Assembly: GCF_003332825.1 (NCBI RefSeq)
Contig: NZ_QIRF01000008.1
Span: forward strand, 62,001-126,000
DNA from: Dyella sp. C9
GTDB lineage: Bacteria > Pseudomonadota > Gammaproteobacteria > Xanthomonadales > Rhodanobacteraceae
Length of the DNA: 64,000 nucleotides
Reading direction: 5' to 3'
Shown: positions 57,241 through 64,000 of the stretch, in pieces
Layout of the letters: each line of letters starts with the position of its first letter
Numbering within the stretch: position 1 is the first letter of the stretch
Notes under the pieces: model-generated
What the model was told of the DNA's origin: nothing
What the model saw: only the letters and a program-made list of their open reading frames with translations
Databases searched by the model: none
Position numbers and translations under genes: made by a program

Positions 57241-59589
57241 ATGTCCACCCAGCGCATGCCGCGGTTCCACCGCATCGGTACGCTCACCCTGGCGCTATGG
57301 CTGGCCGGTTGCCAGACCCTGCCACAGGCCCACGACGACGGCGCGCTCCAGCGCGAGGCCATGGCCGGCACGGAGAATCCGGTACCTGCCCCCTTGCCGT
57401 TGAATACCCAGGGCACCTCGCAGCAGGGTGGCCAGCCGCGCGCGGACGTGAGTACCGGCAGCGGCCAGTTCGTGCATGCCGTCGGCATGGCGCAGCCACG
57501 CAATGGCGCCACCGGTGATGGCGCAGTCACCTTCAACTTCGAGAACCAGCCGGTGCAGGCCGTGGTGAAGGCCATCCTCGGCGACCTGCTCAAGCAGAAC
57601 TACACCATCGTGCCGGGCGTGCAGGGCAACGTGTCGTTCTCCACCTCCGAGCCGGTGGACAGCAGCCAGGCGCTGCCGATCCTCGAGACGCTGCTGTCGT
57701 GGACCAACAACGCCCTGGTGATGCAGAACGGCCGCTACGTGGTGATGCCGGCCAAGGACGCCGTGGCCGGCAACCTGGTGCCCAGCCTCAACGCGGTGGC
57801 GCCGCAGGGCGGCCTGCAGGCGCGGTTGTTCCCGCTGCGCTACATCTCCGCGGCGGAAATGCAGAAGCTGATCAAGCCGTTCGCGCGTGCCGATGCCGTG
57901 CTGCTGGCCGATCCATCGCGCAACCTCATCGTGCTCTCGGGCACGTCGGCCGAACTGGACAACTACCAGCGCACCATCCACACCTTCGACGTGGACTGGT
58001 TGCGTGGCATGTCGGTGGGCGTGTTCAGCCTGCAACACGCCAATGTCGGCGACCTGATGCCCCAGCTCGACCAGATGTTCGGGCCCAAGGGCGACACGCC
58101 GCTGGCCGGCATGCTGCGCTTCATCCCGATCGAGCGCACCAATGCGCTGGTGGTGATCAGCACGCAGCCGAACTATCTCTCCGAAGTGGGCGAATGGATC
58201 ACCAAGATCGATCGTGGCGGCGGCAACGAGCCTGAGCTGTACGTCTACGACGTGCGCAACATCAAGGCCTCGGACCTGGCCCAGTACCTGGCGCAGATCT
58301 ACACCAATGGCGCGGGTGCCAACGGCAACGCCGGCAAGGTGGGCCCCGGCCTCAACGGCACCACGCTGGGCGCCAGCGACAACGCCAACGGCAATGCCAG
58401 CGGCATGGGCAGCACCGCCGGCAGCTTCGGCAGCAGCACGCCCACGGTCAACGGCGTGGGCGGCGGCTTCGGCAGCGCGGGCGGGCTGGGCACGACCAGC
58501 AGCACCGGCACCAGTTCCAGCTTCGGCAGCAACACCGGTACCGGCGCCACGGGCGGTGCCGCCGGCAGCAGCTTCGGCACCGGCAACAACGCCAACAGCA
58601 ATGCCGGCCAGCAGTACGTGTCCGAGGACGGCAGCATCCGCATCAGTTCGGTCGATGCCAACAACCAGCTGATGGTGCGCGCGCGGCCGTCGCAGTGGCA
58701 GGAGATCCAGCAGGCCATCCAGCGACTCGACAATGTGCCGCTGCAGGTGCAGATCGAAATGCGCATCCTCGAGGTGGACCTGACCGGCGAACTGCAGTTC
58801 GGCGTGCAGTGGTACCTGCAGGGCCTGGCCAACAGCACGCCGAACTCCGACGGCATCGCCACCAGCATCTACCCCGGCGCCCATCGCCAGATCGCCCTGG
58901 GTTCGGGCGGCAACCAGTATGGCGGCGAGCCGTTCTTCTATTCGTTCCTGAGCAGCAACGGCAAGTTCCAGGTGGCCATCCGCGCGCTGGAAACCAGTGG
59001 CAATACCAAGACGCTGTCGGCGCCGTCGCTGGTGGTGCTCAACAACCAGGTCGCGCACATCCTGGTGGGTGACCAGGTGCCGATCAACCAGACCTCCATC
59101 GTCACCGGCCTCAACACCACCGGCTCCACTGCCACCAGCGTGAGCTACATCCCCACTGGCGTGATCCTCGACGTGCAGCCGCGCGTGAATCCCGGCGGGC
59201 TGGTCTACCTCAACGTACAGCAGCAGGTGAGCAACACCACCGGCTCGGCGAACTCGCAGGGCAACTACACCATCCAGCAGCGCGCGGTGGGCACGCAGAT
59301 CGCGGTGCAGAGCGGACAGACCGTGCTGCTCGGCGGCCTCATCCAGCAGAATGAATCAGTGACCGATACCGGCATTCCTGGGCTGAATCGCATTCCCATC
59401 GTCGGCCGGCTGTTCGGCAGCACCGACCACAACAGGACCCGCACCGAGCTGATCGTGCTGATCACCCCGCGCGTGATCACCAGCAGCGAAGAAGCCAAGC
59501 AGGTCACCGACGAGTACCAGCGCAAGTTCGAATCGCTGGCGCCGTTGCGCGCTGCCGGCGCTGCTGCGCCGGCGCAGTCCAAGCAATAA
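57241..59589 (+). CDS. gspD: Type II secretin GspD (XpsD), outer-membrane lipoprotein
   Basis: A 782-residue secretin that forms the outer-membrane channel. The signal ends in the lipobox WLAGC (Cys24), so it should be lipid-anchored, as XpsD is. N0-N3 domains run from about 90 to 480, with VTFNFENQPVQAVVKAI at the start of N0. A Gly/Ser/Asn/Thr-rich low-complexity stretch spans about residues 357-455 within N3. The C-terminal secretin domain has VPINQTS and GLIQQNESVTDTGIPGLNRIP. The gene starts 3 nt after gspN and ends the operon. Confidence 0.96.
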   Translation: MSTQRMPRFHRIGTLTLALWLAGCQTLPQAHDDGALQREAMAGTENPVPAPLPLNTQGTSQQGGQPRADVSTGSGQFVHAVGMAQPRNGATGDGAVTFNFENQPVQAVVKAILGDLLKQNYTIVPGVQGNVSFSTSEPVDSSQALPILETLLSWTNNALVMQNGRYVVMPAKDAVAGNLVPSLNAVAPQGGLQARLFPLRYISAAEMQKLIKPFARADAVLLADPSRNLIVLSGTSAELDNYQRTIHTFDVDWLRGMSVGVFSLQHANVGDLMPQLDQMFGPKGDTPLAGMLRFIPIERTNALVVISTQPNYLSEVGEWITKIDRGGGNEPELYVYDVRNIKASDLAQYLAQIYTNGAGANGNAGKVGPGLNGTTLGASDNANGNASGMGSTAGSFGSSTPTVNGVGGGFGSAGGLGTTSSTGTSSSFGSNTGTGATGGAAGSSFGTGNNANSNAGQQYVSEDGSIRISSVDANNQLMVRARPSQWQEIQQAIQRLDNVPLQVQIEMRILEVDLTGELQFGVQWYLQGLANSTPNSDGIATSIYPGAHRQIALGSGGNQYGGEPFFYSFLSSNGKFQVAIRALETSGNTKTLSAPSLVVLNNQVAHILVGDQVPINQTSIVTGLNTTGSTATSVSYIPTGVILDVQPRVNPGGLVYLNVQQQVSNTTGSANSQGNYTIQQRAVGTQIAVQSGQTVLLGGLIQQNESVTDTGIPGLNRIPIVGRLFGSTDHNRTRTELIVLITPRVITSSEEAKQVTDEYQRKFESLAPLRAAGAAAPAQSKQ

Positions 59590-59601
59590 TCGACGGCACG
59601 C

Positions 59602-59626
59602 GCCCTCTTCCCTGTGGGGAGAGGGC
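59602..59626 (+). terminator. Hairpin after gspD
   Basis: GCCCTCTTCCC, loop TGT, GGGGAGAGGGC: an 11-bp stem with one G-T pair, 12 nt past the gspD stop. No T-run. Such CCCTCTCCC-type palindromes are also dispersed repeats, so it may be both repeat and end of the secretion operon. Confidence 0.5.
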
Positions 59627-59703
59627 AGGGCGAGGGGGCGCATTGGCGACAAGCCCCGCCTCAAGCCGCCGGGCCCGTCGTCATGCCCGGTATCATGGGC
59701 GCG

Positions 59704-62220
59704 ATGAATACCCCGCCGTCCTTCCCCATCACCCCGCTGTTGCCGGAAATTCGCGCTTCGCTGGCCGTGGCGCCGCGACTGGTGCTCGAAGCGCCGCCCG
59801 GCGCCGGCAAGACCACGCAGGTGCCGTTGGCCCTGCTGGATGAGCGGTGGCTCGCCGGCCAGAAGATCCTGATGCTGGAGCCACGCCGCATTGCGGCGCG
59901 CGCCGCTGCCCAGTTCATGGCACGACAGCTGGGGCAGGAGGTGGGGCAGACCGTGGGTTACCGCATCCGCTTCGAGGCGCGCGTGAGCGACGCCACGCGC
60001 ATCGAGGTGGTGACCGAGGGCATCCTCACCCGGCTGATCCAGGACGATCCCGAACTCAGCGGCATCGGCGCCATCCTGTTCGACGAATTCCACGAGCGCC
60101 ACCTGGCCGGCGATCTTGGCGCGGCACTCGCGCTGGACGTGCAAGGCACGCTGCGCCCCGAGCTGCGCGTGGTGGTGATGTCCGCCACGCTGGACGGCGA
60201 GCGCATCGCGCAGTGGCTCGATGCACCGCGCATCAGCAGCCCTGGCCGCAGCTATCCGGTGCGCGTGGATTATCCACCGGCGCGCGTGCAGGAGAGCGTC
60301 GAGCACCATCTCGCGCGCATCGCGCGACAGGCGCTGCAGGAGAACGGCGGCGACGTGCTGGCCTTCCTGCCCGGTCGCCGCGAGATCGCGCGCACGCAGG
60401 CCGTGCTCGAATCCTCGCTCGATGAGGACATCGACATCGTCGCCCTGCACGGCGAACTGTCGATGGCCGAGCAGCAGGCCGCGCTGAGCCCGGCCGAACC
60501 GGGCACGCGACGCATCGTGCTGGCCACCAACGTGGCCGAATCCAGCGTCACGCTGCCGGGCATTCGCGCAGTGGTGGACAGCGGCCTCGCGCGCGAGCCG
60601 CGCTTCGATCCCAATTCCGGCTTCACCCGCCTGGAGACGGTGACCATCTCGCAGGCCTCGGCCGACCAGCGCGCGGGTCGCGCCGGCCGCGTGGCCGAAG
60701 GCACGGCCTATCGCCTGTGGCCGCAGAGCAAGCGCCTGGAACCCTCGCGCACCGCGGAGATTACGCAGGCGGAACTGTCCGGCCTGGCGCTGGAACTGGC
60801 GTCCTGGGGCATCACCGCCGGCAGCGGCAGCGACCTGCCGTGGCTGGATGCACCGCCCGCAGGCGCACTGGCACAGGCACGCGAACTGCTCACCCAGTTG
60901 GGCGCACTCGCCGCCGACGGGCGCATCACGGCGCTGGGCCGCGAGATGCTGGCGCTGGGCGCAACACCGCGTCTGGGCGCCGCCGCCATGCGCGCGGCAG
61001 CCGAGTTGCGTGCCCTGGTGGCCGACCTTCTGGCCTTGATGGAAGCGCGCTCGCCGCTGCGTGGCGAGCAGGCGCGCACCGACGATTTCCGCGCACGCGT
61101 GAGCGCGCAGCATGCCTGGCGCGATCGCAGCACCGCCGGTGGTCGTGGTGGTGCGGACGCCGGTGCGCTGGCCGCCATCGAACAGGCCAGCAAGGGCTGG
61201 CGGCGACGCCTGGACGTGCGTTCCGCCGCGAGCGGCGTGCCCGACAGCCACGCGGTGGGCGATTTGCTGCTGCACGCGTTTCCCGATCGCGTCGCGCGCC
61301 GCGATGACGGCAACCCCTTGCGCTACACGCTCGCCAACGGGCGTGGCGTACGCCTGCACGAAAACACCGCCTTGCTCGGCGAGCCGTGGCTAGTGGCGCT
61401 GGATGTGCGCTTCGAGGCACGCGACAGCCTGATTCTTGCCGCCGCGCCGCTCGATCCGCGCGTGCTGGAGCGCGACTATCCCGCGCAGTTCCGACGCGAG
61501 CGCGTGCTGCGCTGGAACGACGAACGCAACGCCGTTGAAGCCTTCGAGGAGCAGCGCTACGCCGCCATCGTGCTCGAACGCCGCAGCGTGCCGGTGAAGC
61601 CGGAGGACGCCTTGCCCGCGCTGCTCGCCGCCATTCGCAGCAAGGGTCTCGACGCCCTGCCTTGGAGCGAGAACGCACGGCGCCTGCGCGCGCGCATGCA
61701 GGCCCTGCGCATCTGGTTGCCGGAACTCGGCCTGCCCGATGTATCCGACGCCGCGCTGCTCGACACGCTGGAAGACTGGCTGGCGCCCTATCTCGATGGA
61801 AAGCGCCGTTTCGACGCGCTGAGCGCCGAAGAACTTTCCCAGGCACTGGGCAGCCTGTTCGACTACGAGCAGCGCCGCCTGCTGGACGCGCAGGCGCCAG
61901 AGAGCCTCACCGTACCCAGCGGCATGAGCCGCCGCGTGGAATACGCCGAAGGCGAACCCCCCGTGCTCGCCGTGAAACTGCAGGAGCTGTTCGGCCTCGC
62001 CGACACCCCACGCATCGCCAACGGCCGCATCCCGGTGACGCTGCATTTGCTTTCACCCGCCGGCCGTCCCATCCAGGTCACCCAGGACCTCAAGGGCTTC
62101 TGGGAACGCACCTACCCCGAAGTGAAAAAAGAACTGAAAGGCCGCTACCCCCGCCATCCCTGGCCGGACGATCCGTGGACGGCCGCGCCGACGCACCGGG
62201 CCAAGCCGCGGGGTACCTGA
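59704..62220 (+). CDS. hrpB: ATP-dependent helicase HrpB
   Basis: An 838-residue DExH-box helicase, length and order as E. coli HrpB (809). Walker A is APPGAGKTTQV at about 33-43, Walker B is DEFHERH, SAT motif is VMSATLDGE, and motif VI is QASADQRAGRAGR. The C-terminal HrpB domain ends with LKGFWERTYPEVKKELKGRYPRHPWPDDP (in parts), diagnostic for HrpB. Cellular role is poorly known. ATG 59704 gives the normal family N-terminus; the frame is open upstream. Confidence 0.96.
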   Translation: MNTPPSFPITPLLPEIRASLAVAPRLVLEAPPGAGKTTQVPLALLDERWLAGQKILMLEPRRIAARAAAQFMARQLGQEVGQTVGYRIRFEARVSDATRIEVVTEGILTRLIQDDPELSGIGAILFDEFHERHLAGDLGAALALDVQGTLRPELRVVVMSATLDGERIAQWLDAPRISSPGRSYPVRVDYPPARVQESVEHHLARIARQALQENGGDVLAFLPGRREIARTQAVLESSLDEDIDIVALHGELSMAEQQAALSPAEPGTRRIVLATNVAESSVTLPGIRAVVDSGLAREPRFDPNSGFTRLETVTISQASADQRAGRAGRVAEGTAYRLWPQSKRLEPSRTAEITQAELSGLALELASWGITAGSGSDLPWLDAPPAGALAQARELLTQLGALAADGRITALGREMLALGATPRLGAAAMRAAAELRALVADLLALMEARSPLRGEQARTDDFRARVSAQHAWRDRSTAGGRGGADAGALAAIEQASKGWRRRLDVRSAASGVPDSHAVGDLLLHAFPDRVARRDDGNPLRYTLANGRGVRLHENTALLGEPWLVALDVRFEARDSLILAAAPLDPRVLERDYPAQFRRERVLRWNDERNAVEAFEEQRYAAIVLERRSVPVKPEDALPALLAAIRSKGLDALPWSENARRLRARMQALRIWLPELGLPDVSDAALLDTLEDWLAPYLDGKRRFDALSAEELSQALGSLFDYEQRRLLDAQAPESLTVPSGMSRRVEYAEGEPPVLAVKLQELFGLADTPRIANGRIPVTLHLLSPAGRPIQVTQDLKGFWERTYPEVKKELKGRYPRHPWPDDPWTAAPTHRAKPRGT

Positions 62221-62474
62221 CGTCGTTGTGGCGCTCCGCCCGGTGGGGCGCTCAGATTTCCACGCGGCTGTTTGATATGGCGGTGCTGGGTGTATGGCAT
62301 GTGAAAACCCACACGGCAAGCCGGCCACCGGCAGGGCATCGCTGCGTTCGCAAATCGCCAGTGCTCAGATTTTCGCGTTGCGGCTGGCGGCGGGGGCTTC
62401 GTAACGTCGGGGTGTCATAGACGTATGCCATGCCTCGAACCCGGGGCGGGGAGTCCTGGGGAGGGACTGGGCGG
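62221..62474. other. Intergenic region between hrpB and the M20 peptidase gene
   Basis: 254 bp. TCAGATTT occurs twice (62251, 62365), but I see no gene and no clear promoter or terminator. Confidence 0.4.
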
Positions 62475-63947
62475 ATGAAGAAGGTGCTGGGTGCGGTCGG
62501 CGTGCTGCTGCTTGCGGTGGGCGTGGTGGCGGCCATCGTGCTGGTTCGTACATGGTCGACGCCGCCATTGGCGACGGCCGCGCCGACCGGGTCGTATACG
62601 CCGTTGAAGCTGGATGAAGGCGAGGTGGTGCAGCGTTTCGCCGGTGCGGTGAAGCTGTCCACGGTGTCCACCGGCGAGGCGCCGCCGTCGACGCAGGATC
62701 TGGATGCGCTGCACGCCTATCTGGCCGGGCAGTTCCCGCGCGTGCACCGCGAGCTCCAACTGGAGCAGGTGGGCCACGGCGCGCTGCTGTTCACCTGGAA
62801 GGGCAGCGATGCCTCGCTGCCGCCGATCATCCTGATGGCGCACCAGGACACCGTGCCGGTGGATCCGGACACGCGCGCACGCTGGACGCGCGACCCGTGG
62901 TCGGGCGACGTGCAGGATGGCGTGGTGTGGGGCCGCGGTGCGCTGGACGACAAGGCCAGCCTGGTGTCCATCCTCGAAGCGGGCGAGCAGCTGCTGCAGC
63001 AGGGCTTCAAGCCGCGCCGCACGATCTACTTCGCCTTCGGCAGTGACGAGGAGCGCGGCGGTGCCCAGGGCGCCATGGCCATCGTCGAGCTGCTCAAGCA
63101 GCGTGGCGTGCATGCCCAGCTGGTGCTCGACGAAGGCGGTGCCTATACCAATGGCCTGATGCCGGGCGTGTCCGGTGACCTGGCGATGGTCGGCATTGCC
63201 GAGAAGGGCTATGTGTCGGTGCGCCTCAGCGTGCAGGCTGCCGGTGGCCACTCGTCGCAGCCGCCTCCGCAGTCGGCGATCGGCATTCTCAGCCAGGCAC
63301 TGGTGCGGCTGGAGGCCCAGCAGATGCCGGCACGGCTGGCGCCCACCGCGACGGCCATGTTCGATGCGCTGGCGCCGATGCTGCCGTTTCCGGCGCGCAT
63401 GGCGGTGCGCAATCGCTGGCTGCTCGGCCCGATGCTGATCAGCCAGCTGTCGAAGACGCCCTCGGGCAATGCGATGGTGCGCACCACCACCGCCGAAACC
63501 ACCTTCAACGCAGGCGTGAAGGACAACGTACTGCCCACCGTGGCGGTGGCCACGGTGAACTTCCGCATCCTGCCGGGCGACAGCGTGGCCGACGTGCTGG
63601 AGCATGTGCGCAAGACGGTGGCCGACCCGCGCGTGACCATCGCGCCGGGCGACGAGCAGGCCGATGCAAGCCCCACCTCGCCGGTGGATGGCGAGGGCCT
63701 GCGGCTGGTGCGCGAAACCATCCAGCAGACTTCGCCCGGCGTGCCGGTGGTGCCCTATCTGGTGACCGCCGCCACCGATGCCGCGCATTACGTGCCGGTG
63801 TCCACCGAGCAGCTGCGCTTCGTGCCGTACCACCTGACGCCGACCACCATCGAGCGATTCCACGGCATCAACGAAGGCATTCCGGTCAGCGACTACCTGA
63901 ACTGCGTGCAGTTCGCGGCCCAGTTCATGCGCAACGCCGCCGGCTGA
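62475..63947 (+). CDS. Membrane-anchored M20-family peptidase (CPS1/PM20D1-like)
   Basis: A 490-residue metallopeptidase. One N-terminal membrane helix (about 4-26) anchors it with the catalytic domain in the periplasm. The metal-binding motif LMAHQDTVPV with DPWSGD, then GRGALDDKASL, FGSDEERGG (catalytic Glu and ligand) and LDEGGAY match carboxypeptidase S / PM20D1-type enzymes, which hydrolyse or form N-acyl amino acids. GAGGG precedes ATG 62475; a longer start at 62430 is unlikely. It ends 53 nt before the window's right edge; the last bases hold no recognisable gene. Confidence 0.92.
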   Translation: MKKVLGAVGVLLLAVGVVAAIVLVRTWSTPPLATAAPTGSYTPLKLDEGEVVQRFAGAVKLSTVSTGEAPPSTQDLDALHAYLAGQFPRVHRELQLEQVGHGALLFTWKGSDASLPPIILMAHQDTVPVDPDTRARWTRDPWSGDVQDGVVWGRGALDDKASLVSILEAGEQLLQQGFKPRRTIYFAFGSDEERGGAQGAMAIVELLKQRGVHAQLVLDEGGAYTNGLMPGVSGDLAMVGIAEKGYVSVRLSVQAAGGHSSQPPPQSAIGILSQALVRLEAQQMPARLAPTATAMFDALAPMLPFPARMAVRNRWLLGPMLISQLSKTPSGNAMVRTTTAETTFNAGVKDNVLPTVAVATVNFRILPGDSVADVLEHVRKTVADPRVTIAPGDEQADASPTSPVDGEGLRLVRETIQQTSPGVPVVPYLVTAATDAAHYVPVSTEQLRFVPYHLTPTTIERFHGINEGIPVSDYLNCVQFAAQFMRNAAG

Positions 63948-64000
63948 TGCGCGGCCGCCGCGCGTGGGGTGCGGCGGTGATCAGCGAAACCTCCGCAGCG

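Overview
The window is GC-rich gammaproteobacterial chromosome. The type II secretion genes run E-F-G-H-I-J-K-L-M-N-D, the order of the Xanthomonas xps cluster. With GTAG-type REP elements and a monomeric isocitrate dehydrogenase, this points to Xanthomonadales, probably Rhodanobacteraceae (Dyella, Rhodanobacter, Frateuria or Luteibacter type). The family-level assignment is inference.

Layout. 1-5.4 kb: a truncated metal/metalloid permease, then the whole selenocysteine machinery (selA, selB overlapping by 4 nt, tRNA-Sec, convergent selD). 5.6-8.8 kb: small metabolic genes (RidA-like, histidine phosphatase) and a TetR/O-methyltransferase divergent pair around a 12-bp palindrome. 8.8-13.3 kb, all on the minus strand: a secreted M20 amidohydrolase, a tetrapyrrole-methylase-fold enzyme with the hallmark residues of borosin peptide backbone N-methyltransferases, a separate 100-residue protein resembling a borosin-binding domain plus tail, and a TPR-GGDEF diguanylate cyclase. 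I read this as a candidate split borosin RiPP locus, the most interesting content of the window.

13.5-23.6 kb: acyl-CoA ligase, an EAL protein, zapE, alpha/beta hydrolase, acpH, LysR, and a serine hydrolase/MFS pair. 23.6-25.8 kb: an islet of less GC-biased DNA with two overlapping mini-genes (59 aa and a 42-aa single-pass membrane protein) and an orphan nucleotidyl-cyclase-like protein. 25.8-34.7 kb: cytochrome c and an MdtABC-type RND efflux operon with two RND pumps. 34.8-35.5 kb: an array with an exact 220-bp period, built from 197-bp elements with REP-like inverted ends and DnaA-box-like 9-mers. Related copies lie at 40.4 and 46.9 kb.

35.8-48.1 kb: icd, a TPR-like secreted protein ending in CxxCH, a TraB/GumN protein, aldo/keto reductase, GH3 glycosidase, LysR, a lipoprotein methyltransferase, rluE and tatD. 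48.7-59.6 kb: the complete type II secretion operon. Most of its genes overlap by 4 nt, and its GspE lacks the usual tetracysteine zinc site. 59.7-63.9 kb: hrpB helicase and a membrane-anchored M20 peptidase.

How they work together: selA/B/C/D make and insert selenocysteine, though no selenoprotein gene is visible here. The xps genes build one secretion machine that could export enzymes such as the GH3 glycosidase. The two c-di-GMP proteins (8.8 and 15.2 kb) point to second-messenger control, one of them apparently linked to the borosin-like locus.
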